Shown here: positions 1 to 8,071 of the stretch, piece after piece
Position numbering within the stretch: position 1 is the first letter of the stretch
How the letters are laid out: each line of letters opens with the position of its first letter
DNA from: Candidatus Bathyarchaeota archaeon
Lineage (GTDB): Archaea; Thermoproteota; Bathyarchaeia; Bathyarchaeales; Bathycorpusculaceae
DNA: 13,559 nt
NCBI GenBank assembly: GCA_014859805.1
Contig: JACUTN010000015.1
Location: 1 to 13,559 of the forward strand
Direction of reading: 5' to 3'
The notes under the pieces: generated by a model
Told to the model about the DNA's origin: nothing
The model's input: the letters and a program-made list of their open reading frames with translations, nothing else
The model's database searches: none
Translations under genes and position numbers: made by a program

Positions 1-563
1 GGTTCAACAACAAAGTTTTTGGCGTTGTCGGAAAGCCAATGGTAACGTCTGGCAGTGCGGTCTTGCGGGCACATGCCTTGCTGTATAACAGCCCATTTTC
101 CATCTTCAGCCAAAAAGAAAGCGTGGTGATAAAGCTGGTAGCCAGCTTGAATAGCCGTGTTGTCAACCTTAGCACTCATTTTGCTTGCGTACTGCAAGTT
201 TTGAATTTTGTCGCTTGAGAAACCGAACCTTTCGCCGATGTTTCCAATTTCTAATGGTGTCTGCCTAGAAACTTTGCCTTTACCACCGCAAACTGCTATG
301 CCGTGGTCTTCTGGCACAACAGCCTGTTTTAGAACTCCTGTAACGACTGTTGTTACGCCTGATGAGTGCCAGTCATAGCCTAAAACGCAGCCTAAAGCTT
401 GAAACCAGAAGGGATCTGAAATTCGCTTTAGAAAATCATCAGTGCCATACTCATCAATGATAATTGTCACAATTTCTTTGGCGAGTTTTCGCATGCGGAT
501 AACTAGCCATCTCGGCGCCTTTCCATAATGAAGTGGAAGCCTGGCAACTCCAGTTCTCTGCAC
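1..563 (-). CDS. DUF763 family protein, C-terminal part beyond window
   Basis: The reading frame runs without a stop from a GTG codon at 563-561 to the left edge, giving the first 187 residues. The start QRTGVARLPLHYGKAPRWL matches the N-terminus typical of DUF763 proteins, and HGIAVCGGKGKVSRQTPLEIG and QAGYQLYHHAFFLAEDGKWAVIQ-type stretches also fit that family. The start is fixed by an in-frame TAA about 27 bases upstream and by a GGAAAGG ribosome site (complement of 571-577) seven bases before the GTG. DUF763 proteins are usually about twice this length and occur mainly in archaea; their function is not established. It is the last gene of a same-strand series after the S9 peptidase, but has its own TATA-like element. 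Family assignment is confident; no activity is claimed. Confidence 0.88.
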   Translation of the reverse strand, partial: MQRTGVARLPLHYGKAPRWLVIRMRKLAKEIVTIIIDEYGTDDFLKRISDPFWFQALGCVLGYDWHSSGVTTVVTGVLKQAVVPEDHGIAVCGGKGKVSRQTPLEIGNIGERFGFSSDKIQNLQYASKMSAKVDNTAIQAGYQLYHHAFFLAEDGKWAVIQQGMCPQDRTARRYHWLSDNAKNFVVE

Positions 564-570
564 AGCAACA

Positions 571-606
571 CCTTTCCAATAAGGAATAGGTTAAAAAGTG
601 TTTAAA
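571..606 (-). promoter_or_regulatory. Putative promoter and ribosome site of the DUF763 gene
   Basis: On the minus strand a TTTAAA box lies at 606-601, about 38 bases before the GTG start at 563. The GGAAAGG ribosome site at 577-571 lies between them. An archaeal TATA box normally sets transcription 22-27 bases downstream, which would give a short leader that still contains the ribosome site. A short T run (complement of 593-597) in the same stretch could also help end transcription of the upstream peptidase gene. This is inferred from spacing only. Confidence 0.4.
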
Positions 607-650
607 GCCTTCTGGAAGTGCGCGCTAAGTATGGAGTGCCAACGAAGATC

Positions 651-2582
651 TTAGAGGTTTTCGATCTGAATTGGCTCAACTGGATCAGCTATCTTGAAGC
701 CAAAGATTTCTGAATAGAAATAGAGTTCAGCGTCAAGTGAGCGTTTAATGTTCTCGGCGCGTCGAAACCCGTGTTGCTCACCATCAAACGGGATATAAGC
801 TACGGGCAGTCCCTTCTTGCGCAAAGCCTTGACCATTAACTCAGCTTGACTAGGAGGAACCACTTTATCCTCAAGTCCTTGGAAAAGGATCATTGGGCAT
901 GAGATTTGATTGACGAAATGAATTGGCGAACGTTCTCTGTAGAGATCACGCCGCTCAGGATAGGGACCTATCATCCGATCCAGATAACGTGACTCGAATT
1001 TATGAGTATCTTTCGCCAACGCTTCCAGATCGCTGACCCCATAATAACTTGCGCCTGCCCTGAAGATGTTACGGAACGTGAGCGCGCAAAGTGTTGTGTA
1101 TCCACCCGCGCTACCCCCACGAATAGCAAGTCTATTACCATCAACCTCTCCAATTTTGACCATGTAGCACGCCCCATTAACACAATCGTCAACATCAACA
1201 ACGCCCCACTGACCGTTAAGCCGCTGCCGATACTTGCGACCATACCCACTGCTACCTCCATAATTCACATCAAGCACAGCGATACCGCGGCTAGTCCAAT
1301 ATTGAACAGCCCAAGAAAGCGTAGTAGAAGTGGCAGCAGTCGGCCCACCATGACTTTTTACTAGAAGCGGCGGCTGCTCTTCGGATGGACCAGTGTAATC
1401 GCGGTTTCGTGGAGCATAGAAAAAGGCGTGCGCAGTAAGCCCGTTCTCAGTTGGAAATTCGATCGCTTTTGGAATCGACAAATATTCAGCATCAACCATT
1501 ACGTTACTGGAACGCCGCAATACCTCAATCTGACGCGTTGCAAGGTCAAGCCTGACGATTGACGGCGGTTCAGTTGGCGATCCAGCGATAAATACAGCCA
1601 GACCTGACGATGCACGTAGGGTTCGAATTTCTGTGTAGGGTGTCTTGATACATTCAAGTTCGCCTGTCGCAGTGTCAATGGTTGCCAGACGCCAAGTTCC
1701 CTGCTCAATGTAGGCGCAGACAATACAGCCTGCAGATTCGAACGAGTAAGTTGACATTCCGAAGACCCACTGCGGTTTTCCGAACTCAGCCTTCATCTTA
1801 CACAAAGGTTTGATGTTTCCTTCATGCCAACGATAAAGGTTCCACCAACCAGTGCGGTCGGAAACAAAGTATAGAACGCCGTCTGGTGACCACTCTGGCT
1901 GAAAGACGGATTCATCAGTGCCACCTGCAACTCGTTCGGGATGACTCAACGAGCCGTCTGCTCTTAGCTCACCGACCCAAAGTTCGGTTCCATCCCACGG
2001 CATGTTCGGATGGTTCCACGTGAGCCATGCTAAGCGAGAACCGTCGGGGTTGAGACGAGGAGACGAGTAAAAATCGTTCCCAGAAACGAGAACATTGTCA
2101 CCTTTGCCGCCCTCAAATTTGAGGCTTACCAAAGTATTTGCTGGCTCTCGCCCAGCAACTGTGTGATCTTCACGAACACAAATCATACGACTTCGGCGAC
2201 GGTCAATGACAATGTCAGCATAACGTAGCTCGGCCTCAGGAGTGATCGGGCGTGCCATGGCTCCAGGTTCCTGACGATAGATTCGTTGGTCAGCGAAGTT
2301 CGAAAAGTAGATTGTGCCGTCAATAATGGCAAATGCGCCACCTCCATACTCATGAACGCGTGTACGAGCGTTGAATGGGGACTGCGTCATGTCAGTTGTC
2401 TGTCCGTCTGGTGTCCGTCGCACGATGATGATTCGTCCCCCTTCAGTTGGACGTAATTCATTCCAGTAAATATCCTCATGATCAAGAATTATCTGTCCAA
2501 GCCCCACAGTTCCTGAGGCAACCAGCTCCGAGGTAATGGGAGATTTCCAAGAGCCGTACGAAGCTACTTGTGGTCTGCTCAT
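651..2582 (-). CDS. S9 family peptidase (prolyl oligopeptidase / acylaminoacyl-peptidase type)
   Basis: A 643-residue serine peptidase of the alpha/beta-hydrolase clan, normal length for archaeal S9 enzymes, which cleave short peptides or remove acylated N-terminal residues. Residues ~30-370 look like a beta-propeller, with repeats such as SPRLNPDGSRLAWLTW and FQPEWSPDGVLYFVSDRTG. The C-terminal catalytic domain follows (~400-625). The nucleophile is Ser491 in RGGSAGGY, the acid is Asp572 in GLEDKVVPP and the histidine is His604 in DGEQHGF. A KSHGGPT stretch near 410 fits the oxyanion region. No signal peptide or membrane segment is seen, so it is probably cytoplasmic. It lies 73 bases after the coaD gene on the same strand, with no T-rich terminator between, so read-through from the CoA operon is possible. 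Its use of CGN arginine codons looks heavier than in the CoA genes, which may hint at transfer. Exact substrate is unknown. Confidence 0.93.
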   Translation of the reverse strand: MSRPQVASYGSWKSPITSELVASGTVGLGQIILDHEDIYWNELRPTEGGRIIIVRRTPDGQTTDMTQSPFNARTRVHEYGGGAFAIIDGTIYFSNFADQRIYRQEPGAMARPITPEAELRYADIVIDRRRSRMICVREDHTVAGREPANTLVSLKFEGGKGDNVLVSGNDFYSSPRLNPDGSRLAWLTWNHPNMPWDGTELWVGELRADGSLSHPERVAGGTDESVFQPEWSPDGVLYFVSDRTGWWNLYRWHEGNIKPLCKMKAEFGKPQWVFGMSTYSFESAGCIVCAYIEQGTWRLATIDTATGELECIKTPYTEIRTLRASSGLAVFIAGSPTEPPSIVRLDLATRQIEVLRRSSNVMVDAEYLSIPKAIEFPTENGLTAHAFFYAPRNRDYTGPSEEQPPLLVKSHGGPTAATSTTLSWAVQYWTSRGIAVLDVNYGGSSGYGRKYRQRLNGQWGVVDVDDCVNGACYMVKIGEVDGNRLAIRGGSAGGYTTLCALTFRNIFRAGASYYGVSDLEALAKDTHKFESRYLDRMIGPYPERRDLYRERSPIHFVNQISCPMILFQGLEDKVVPPSQAELMVKALRKKGLPVAYIPFDGEQHGFRRAENIKRSLDAELYFYSEIFGFKIADPVEPIQIENL

Positions 2583-2655
2583 CTTAGTTTCAACCTTTAT
2601 CTATTCTTTTCTTGTTGACTTTCATGCCTTTAGCTCTTTATTGAAACATTTCGTT

Positions 2656-3138
2656 CTACTTTCTCATTTTTAGTATATGACCTTCGCGATCGATTTCTCC
2701 TCGGTGAATTCTAGTCGTGGATACAGGAACATGATTTTCTGAAGGAATCATGTCTATAACAACTATATGCAGCGCAGACAGCCCAATCCTTTTCCTTTCC
2801 TCGTTGATTTTAACAGCCGTAGATTCTGTTTCTTTACTTACAACCAAAGCTTCAACGCAGCCTTTAGACAACGTCACTCCATAAACGTCATCCAGAGTAA
2901 CAATCCGAGTTCTTTCCAAAAAATCATGCTCACGTAAGAAAGCCTTTAACTCTTCTAACCTCTGCTTGTACGGTGCCGTTGCGTGTGGCTTATTCAGTTT
3001 CTCGGCGAACTCGTCAGAACTTAAGCCAATTAAAACTTGCTCGCCCAACTCAAAAGCTTTCACAAGCAAGGCTCTATGTCCCTTATGAAACTCGTCGAAA
3101 GTACCGCCAACAGCCACGGTTTTGAATTTTTTACTCAT
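2656..3138 (-). CDS. coaD: Phosphopantetheine adenylyltransferase, archaeal type
   Basis: Transfers AMP from ATP to 4'-phosphopantetheine to make dephospho-CoA, the second-last step of CoA synthesis. The 160-residue protein is a single nucleotidyltransferase domain. GGTFDEFHKGH at residues 11-21 is the T/HxGH nucleotide-binding motif, VSKET near the middle fits the substrate-binding part, and STTRI at 140-144 is the ISSTRI-type motif that binds phosphates. This is the archaeal/eukaryotic branch of the family, distinct from the bacterial CoaD branch, with the typical archaeal length. The ATG at 3138 has only a weak GTGA ribosome site. It follows coaBC by 38 bases and is the last CoA gene of the operon, so pathway order and gene order agree. 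The archaeal enzyme is often simply called PPAT. Confidence 0.93.
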   Translation of the reverse strand: MSKKFKTVAVGGTFDEFHKGHRALLVKAFELGEQVLIGLSSDEFAEKLNKPHATAPYKQRLEELKAFLREHDFLERTRIVTLDDVYGVTLSKGCVEALVVSKETESTAVKINEERKRIGLSALHIVVIDMIPSENHVPVSTTRIHRGEIDREGHILKMRK

Positions 3139-3176
3139 TTGCTTTCACGTTTTACACGTATTAACAGTCTATAAGA

Positions 3177-4430
3177 TTATTTTGGTTTGATTTTTTCATT
3201 TACAACGTCAAGAATTTTCCTTGCGACTTCTCGTTTAAGGGCTAATGGAACATGAACTACTTTTTTCTCCCTATCTACAATGAACATTTCGTTTGTTTCA
3301 GTTCCAAATCCTGCGCCTTTCTTACCCACATCATTCACGACAATTAAATCAGCATTGGCTTGCAACAATCGCTTATAAGCACTTTCAATCAAATCCTTCT
3401 TGGATAACTTGTATTCTGCACGAAACGCTACAAGAAACGTTTTGGGGCTAACCTTTTTCACGTGATCAATGATTTTCTTGGTAGGTTTCAGTTTCAAATC
3501 AAGCGAATGAAGCTTATGCGTTGAAACCTTGTAGGAATAGGGTTTTTTAACGGTCCAGTCAGCGGCTGCAGCAACAGCTACCACCACGTCATATTTCTTT
3601 GATTTCAATTCTGAAATAACTGCTTCACGCATTTGCTCCGTTGTTTCAACCGAAATCACGTCGGCATCCAATGGAGGAGTTGCTCTTCCCAATCCATAGA
3701 CAACTGTTACTTCTGCTCCGCGATCTAAGGCTTCTTCTACTATTGCAACTCCCATTTTTCCAGAACTTCTGTTTGTGATAACACGTATAGGGTCTATGTG
3801 CTCTACGGTCGGTCCCGCAGTAACCAGCACCCTCAATCCAGAGAAATCCTGTTCAACGACAAGTTTATTCATAACCGCATTGGCAATCTCCTTTATTTCA
3901 GCGATTTTGGCTTTGCCTTCTTCAATTCTTGGACCAACAAACTCAATGCCGAGAGCTTTCAGCTTGTTAATGTTTTCCGTTAATATTGGATGGTTATACA
4001 TGGACTCGTGCATGGCTGGAACTATGATTATGGGCGTGTTTGAGCCGAAAGCCGTTGAAACAACAGACGTCACAGTTGTGTCATCTATTCCGCAGGCAAT
4101 CTTGCTTATCGTGTTCGCTGTAGCTGGAGCAACAAGAACCAAATCAGCCTTTTTAGGGTGTTCCCCAACCAGAGCCACATGTTCAATTTTCCCAGTTAAC
4201 TCTGTTACCACAGCGTTTCCAGTTGCCCATTCCATAAGATATGGATGAATAATTTTCTGCGCCATCGGTGACATTACAGTGAAAACTTCTGCTCCATGCC
4301 GCATGAGCGTTCTAGCGATTTCTGAACATTGTACAGCTGCCACGCTGCCAGTTATGCATAAGACTATGCGTTTATCTTTCAACTCTTTTCCTTTCATTCC
4401 TACAATGTCTTTAGATGGATGAACCGACAA
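3177..4430 (-). CDS. coaBC: Bifunctional phosphopantothenoylcysteine decarboxylase / phosphopantothenate--cysteine ligase
   Basis: Joins cysteine to 4'-phosphopantothenate (CoaB half) and decarboxylates the product to 4'-phosphopantetheine with FMN (CoaC half). Residues ~20-185 form the flavin-dependent decarboxylase: ITGSVAA near 26, the likely catalytic His84 (KIEHVAL), and the flavin-contacting motif APATANT at 101-107. PAMHESMY at 138-145 corresponds to the bacterial PxMNxxMW motif but has His141 in place of Asn. Residues ~195-415 are the synthetase, with VTAGPT near 203, NRSSGKMG at 220-227 and AAADW near 288. Length (417) is normal. I keep the TTG start at 4430 because GGGAGGT, embedded in the last codons of the upstream mfnA gene, lies about nine bases before it; Met12 has no comparable ribosome site. 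The gap to the upstream gene is six bases. Confidence 0.95.
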   Translation of the reverse strand: MSVHPSKDIVGMKGKELKDKRIVLCITGSVAAVQCSEIARTLMRHGAEVFTVMSPMAQKIIHPYLMEWATGNAVVTELTGKIEHVALVGEHPKKADLVLVAPATANTISKIACGIDDTTVTSVVSTAFGSNTPIIIVPAMHESMYNHPILTENINKLKALGIEFVGPRIEEGKAKIAEIKEIANAVMNKLVVEQDFSGLRVLVTAGPTVEHIDPIRVITNRSSGKMGVAIVEEALDRGAEVTVVYGLGRATPPLDADVISVETTEQMREAVISELKSKKYDVVVAVAAAADWTVKKPYSYKVSTHKLHSLDLKLKPTKKIIDHVKKVSPKTFLVAFRAEYKLSKKDLIESAYKRLLQANADLIVVNDVGKKGAGFGTETNEMFIVDREKKVVHVPLALKREVARKILDVVNEKIKPK

Positions 4431-4436
4431 CCCTTT

Positions 4437-5600
4437 TCAACCTCCCAATTCAGTGACAATGTCTTTTAAATCTTCTAGGAATTCTTCAACGTGCTGTTTT
4501 TGAACGTGAGGCATCACGACTATCCGAATATGATTTGGGAAAAGGGAAACAGCCCATTTTCTAAGTCTCAACTCTTTTGCTATTCGACGAATGTCGAATA
4601 CTTCGGATTTTATCCCAACAATGTTCATGGTTGGTTCAGTTATTATGTCTAAACCATTAATTTTCTGAATTTCCACGGCAAGTTTCCATGTTAAACGCAT
4701 ACAACTCCTAACAATTCTCTTGTAACCTTCTGTTCCCAAATGCTTCAGCAAAGCCCAAACAGCAATGACTGAAGCTCCAGACCGTGTCCCCACAATAGTG
4801 GCTTGCTCACTTTCCCCTCCAGCCAGATAAGAAACATTCCAGGCAACAGTTTTTCTTAGTCTTTCATTCTGAAACAGTATTCCGCCAGCAGGAATTGGAG
4901 CCAAACCCATTTTATGCGGGTCAATAGCGATGGAACATACCCCGGGCAATGAGAAATCAAAATCTGGAACGCTAAATCCTAATTCCTTCAGAAATGGAAG
5001 AACAAAACCTCCGAAGGCTGCATCCACATGAAGGTACAAGTCTTTTTTCACGGCAATCTCAGAAAGCTCCGATATTGGATCAACAACGCCTAAACCAGTT
5101 GTTCCAGCTACGCCAACAATTGCTATAGTGTTTGAATTCACTGCCTTTTCAACTGCTTCTACGTCAACTTGGAATCTGCTGTTCAATCCAACTTTAACGA
5201 TTTGTAAGCTTAACAAATCTGCAGCTTTGTCGAAAGAGTAATGTGCGGAAGCAGGTACGATAACTTCGCTTTGGTTCTTTTTTGAAAGTTTTTTTGCAGC
5301 CCACAAAGCTAAAGTGTTAGCCTCTGTTCCACCTGTGACTATGTGACCTGAAGCCTTTGGGTTCGAAAGCAACGCGCCAAGAATGTGAATCGTTTCTTTT
5401 TCCAACTTAACTAGAGCCGGAGAAAGCCCTGAATCACCCAAGTTTCTATCGAGAAAGCAAGTGTAAACTTTTCTAGCTAGAGGATGCGGACAAGTACACA
5501 TGGACCCGATGATTCTTCCAGAACCATACGTAAAGTCCCTGCTAAGTCTTGACTCAAGTTCCTTCAGAACTGAACTCTGAGGCAAACCTTCATTCTCCAT
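4437..5600 (-). CDS. mfnA: PLP-dependent MfnA-type decarboxylase, probable aspartate 1-decarboxylase
   Basis: A 387-residue group II pyridoxal-phosphate decarboxylase. Visible cofactor residues are Thr89-Gly-Gly-Thr (phosphate binding), His120 in PASAHYSF (ring stacking), Asp193 in HVDAAFGGF (pyridine nitrogen) and Lys230 in DPHKMG (Schiff base). In archaea this family includes L-tyrosine decarboxylase, which makes tyramine for methanofuran, and L-aspartate decarboxylase, which makes beta-alanine for CoA; some members do both. Here the gene sits inside the CoA operon, between panB and coaBC, and no bacterial PanD is seen, so supplying beta-alanine to the phosphopantoate ligase is the better reading. 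That choice rests on context, not on specificity residues. The ATG at 5600 has a GGGAG sequence somewhat far upstream (~11 bases). It lies 21 bases after panB. Confidence 0.9.
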   Translation of the reverse strand: MENEGLPQSSVLKELESRLSRDFTYGSGRIIGSMCTCPHPLARKVYTCFLDRNLGDSGLSPALVKLEKETIHILGALLSNPKASGHIVTGGTEANTLALWAAKKLSKKNQSEVIVPASAHYSFDKAADLLSLQIVKVGLNSRFQVDVEAVEKAVNSNTIAIVGVAGTTGLGVVDPISELSEIAVKKDLYLHVDAAFGGFVLPFLKELGFSVPDFDFSLPGVCSIAIDPHKMGLAPIPAGGILFQNERLRKTVAWNVSYLAGGESEQATIVGTRSGASVIAVWALLKHLGTEGYKRIVRSCMRLTWKLAVEIQKINGLDIITEPTMNIVGIKSEVFDIRRIAKELRLRKWAVSLFPNHIRIVVMPHVQKQHVEEFLEDLKDIVTELGG

Positions 5601-5621
5601 TTTTCATAACTCTCCCAAAGC

Positions 5622-6392
5622 CTAATGATAAGTGTGCTTCTCGTCTGGATAATTGCCAGCGGAGACCTCTTCCACAAACTTAGCCACAGCATCCTTTATT
5701 ATTTCGTTTAGACTGGCGTATCTCTTTACGTATTTTGGTTTGAAACTTTCATCCAACCCCAACATGTCATTCACTACCAAAACCTGTCCATCACAATATT
5801 TTCCAGCCCCTATGCCGATTGTCGGAGCCTTCACATTTTCAGTTATTCTCTTCGCTAAGCTTTGAGGCATGCACTCTAACACTATGGAAAAAACGCCCAA
5901 CTCATCCAAATTCAAAGCGTCTCGAAAAATCTCTTCAGCCTCTTCAGGCTCTTTCCCTTTTACACGATAAGTTTCAGCCATTTGAGGAAGCATTCCAACA
6001 TGCCCCATCACTGGAATCCCCGCATCAATTAAAGCCTTTACAACTTCCGATCTATTTCCTTCAATCTTGACTCCGTGAGCCCCTGCCTCTAGAAACTGCT
6101 TAGCATTTCTTAAAGCGTCTTCCACAGTGTTGCAGCTGTTTATCGGCATGTCACCTATGATTGGCGTTTCCTTCGCTCCTCTTGCCACAGTCTTCACGTG
6201 ATAAATCATGTCATTCATAGTTACGCTTTTTGTGTTGCTGTGGCCTTGCACAACCATTCCCACACTATCGCCAACTAGGATTAGATCAATGCCGGTTCCG
6301 TCAAGTATCTTTGCCATTTGGTAGTCGTAAGCCGTTAACACCACGATTTTTTCTCTACCCTTTTTCCGCCTAATTCTTTCTTGAAATTCCAT
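5622..6392 (-). CDS. panB: 3-methyl-2-oxobutanoate hydroxymethyltransferase (ketopantoate hydroxymethyltransferase)
   Basis: Adds a hydroxymethyl group from 5,10-methylene-tetrahydropterin to 2-ketoisovalerate, giving ketopantoate, the first committed step to pantoate. The 256-residue protein is a complete TIM-barrel PanB. The metal ligands fit Asp42 (VGDSVGMV), Asp81 (GDMP) and Glu111 (KIEG). Glu173 in VLECMP is the expected catalytic base. GHVGMLPQ near 130 and TIGIGAGKYCDGQVLV near 191 are family hallmarks. The ATG at 6392 is supported by GGAGG six bases upstream, which lies within the coding sequence of panE; the two genes overlap by 23 bases, suggesting coupled translation. In an archaeon the one-carbon donor may be a tetrahydromethanopterin-like cofactor, but the sequence does not show this. 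Confidence 0.96.
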   Translation of the reverse strand: MEFQERIRRKKGREKIVVLTAYDYQMAKILDGTGIDLILVGDSVGMVVQGHSNTKSVTMNDMIYHVKTVARGAKETPIIGDMPINSCNTVEDALRNAKQFLEAGAHGVKIEGNRSEVVKALIDAGIPVMGHVGMLPQMAETYRVKGKEPEEAEEIFRDALNLDELGVFSIVLECMPQSLAKRITENVKAPTIGIGAGKYCDGQVLVVNDMLGLDESFKPKYVKRYASLNEIIKDAVAKFVEEVSAGNYPDEKHTYH

Positions 6393-7278
6393 TTTTCTCC
6401 TCCATGAATTTTGTTAAGCTCACAAGCGTTTCGTTCACAGGTGTTGGAATGTTATGTTTTCTACCCAACTCGACTACCTTTCCGTTTAGAAAATCAATTT
6501 CAGTTTTCTTACCCTTCATTACATCTTGGTACATAGAAGAAAAATTCGTATAACCGGAGATTTTCTCGTCAACTTTTTTCTCCAGATCTTTGGGAAAGGT
6601 TATTCCCTCAGCTTTTGCAACTTTAACACATTCCCTGACAATTCTATGTCGAACGGTTTTCAACGAATCCGAAACAAGTTCACAATTCCTAACATGAAAA
6701 AGCGTGGATAAGGGGTTTACTACACAGTTCATAACCAGCTTGTTCCATGCTTCCAGGTTAATGTCATTGAAAAGCCTTGTTTTTAACATGCAATTGGCAA
6801 AACTTTCAGCGATTCTTTCCGCAACTTCATTCTGCTCAATAATTGTTTCTCCAGTCCAAAATCTCACTCTTCCAGGTTCAAAAAATTCAGCCGCCATCGC
6901 TGTTACACCCCTCAAAATTTTGGCTTTGTCACCAGATACACGCTTAACGACTTCTTCGTTTCCAAGACCGTTCTGCAAGACCAGAATAACCGTATCTTTT
7001 TTCAGAAGTTTTTTTATTTGTTTAATGGCTTTTGCCGAATCATATGCTTTTGTGGTTAGAATAATTAGCGTGTTTTCAGGTATTCCGCGGATTTCTGTGT
7101 CACCCTTAAGATAGAAAGTTTCCTCTATATCTCCAGAAATTGATAATCCCTTTGAATTCACAGCATCCATATGAGCTTTATTCCCAATCAACGTTACATC
7201 GTTTTTCTTAGACAGCAAGGCCCCATAGATGCTTCCGATGGCACCAGCGCCCAAAACAACAATTTTGTTAAAACTCAT
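6370..7278 (-). CDS. panE: 2-dehydropantoate 2-reductase (ketopantoate reductase)
   Basis: Reduces ketopantoate to pantoate with NAD(P)H. The N-terminal Rossmann fold shows GAGAIGS at residues 10-16 of the chosen start, followed by the helical C-terminal domain with EAWNKLVMNCVVNPLS, where Lys180 and Asn184 match the catalytic pair of the family. The open frame extends to a further methionine at 7308, but the ATG at 7278 (MSFNKIVVLGAGAIG) is preferred: GGAGG ends nine bases before it, whereas the ATG at 7287 abuts that same sequence directly and the one at 7308 would add ten residues before the normal beginning of the fold. With this start the protein is 302 residues, normal for PanE. It overlaps the upstream ligase gene by 11 bases and panB by 23. 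Confidence 0.94.
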   Translation of the reverse strand: MSFNKIVVLGAGAIGSIYGALLSKKNDVTLIGNKAHMDAVNSKGLSISGDIEETFYLKGDTEIRGIPENTLIILTTKAYDSAKAIKQIKKLLKKDTVILVLQNGLGNEEVVKRVSGDKAKILRGVTAMAAEFFEPGRVRFWTGETIIEQNEVAERIAESFANCMLKTRLFNDINLEAWNKLVMNCVVNPLSTLFHVRNCELVSDSLKTVRHRIVRECVKVAKAEGITFPKDLEKKVDEKISGYTNFSSMYQDVMKGKKTEIDFLNGKVVELGRKHNIPTPVNETLVSLTKFMEEKNGISRKN

Positions 7279-8071
7279 GTTTTTCATCCTCCAAAGTAAG
7301 GTATTCACCTTTTTCAGCGAGTTTTGAAAGCCTTTCTTTGATCAGTGTTATGGATTCAGCTAAGTTTTCCTTGTTGTCAAAGTTCAGGAGAATTTCTTGG
7401 CATTTTTTCAAGTCTTGCTTTAGTTTTCCAGTTGTTTCCACAAGCTTCGGTGTTGCTCTTACAACATTGTCGACTATGGTGATTGTTGCTTCTTGTGCTG
7501 TTCGCGAAAGAGGATTTAGGTCTATTGCTATCACTTTTTTTCCCATTTTGACGAGGGCTTCCGTTCGATCTCCATCTTCTAAAGGCACCAGAACCACGTC
7601 AGCCACAAGTATGCCTCGCGGGTCTACACGTCTCCTCTCGCTTCCTAGCTCGGGAATTCTTGCAGAAGCATCCTCGCTCACTCCTAGAACCTCACGTGCA
7701 CCAGCCTTTTCAAGCAACTCCTTGATTTTCAGCTCCCTTTCAAACGACCTGTAAAACAGGTTGGCCTCAATCTTTGCTTTCGCAACATTAGCCAGCCTCA
7801 CTATTTCTTCAGCTACTAAGGCAGCTGTGTTCCCATTAACGGAGATTACTGCTTTTTCAGTTGTTAGAAGCGTTGCTGCAGCTGCTTTTATAGCGTTTAA
7901 GGCTGGTTTGGTTGTTTTTTCGCCTAATATATAGTCGAAGGCTTCCCCGCGACCGTGTGCTATGAGGCCAGCAGTCGCAACAACTCCCTTATGATAATGT
8001 TCAACTAGTTTTTCTCGTATTCTAAGGGATTCTGCTCTAGGATGTTCCGGCGGAATCTTGATAGCCGTCAT
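7268..8071 (-). CDS. 4-phosphopantoate--beta-alanine ligase (archaeal phosphopantothenate synthetase)
   Basis: Condenses 4-phosphopantoate with beta-alanine using ATP to give 4'-phosphopantothenate. This archaeal enzyme works after phosphorylation, unlike bacterial PanC. The 267-residue protein matches the family formerly called DUF137: IPPEHPRAESL at the N-terminus, HGRGEAFDY near 39-47, SVNGNTAAL at 77-85, a VPLEDGDRTEAL stretch at 162-173 and IDLNPLSRTAQ at 183-193. The ATG at 8071 overlaps the stop of the pantoate kinase gene by four bases (ATGA), with AAGGAG some 13 bases upstream. Its partners are both in the operon: pantoate kinase supplies one substrate and the MfnA-type decarboxylase probably the other. 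Confidence 0.95.
   Translation of the reverse strand: MTAIKIPPEHPRAESLRIREKLVEHYHKGVVATAGLIAHGRGEAFDYILGEKTTKPALNAIKAAAATLLTTEKAVISVNGNTAALVAEEIVRLANVAKAKIEANLFYRSFERELKIKELLEKAGAREVLGVSEDASARIPELGSERRRVDPRGILVADVVLVPLEDGDRTEALVKMGKKVIAIDLNPLSRTAQEATITIVDNVVRATPKLVETTGKLKQDLKKCQEILLNFDNKENLAESITLIKERLSKLAEKGEYLTLEDEKHEF

Noticed and set aside
1002..1364. 120-residue plus-strand open frame (and a 96-residue minus-strand frame at 971-1261)
   Set aside because: Both lie inside the catalytic domain of the S9 peptidase, have no family resemblance and no ribosome site; they are shadows of that gene.
3775..4248. 157-residue plus-strand open frame with hydrophobic stretches
   Set aside because: It is antisense to coaBC, whose motifs span the same bases; the hydrophobic look comes from the complement of the coding strand.
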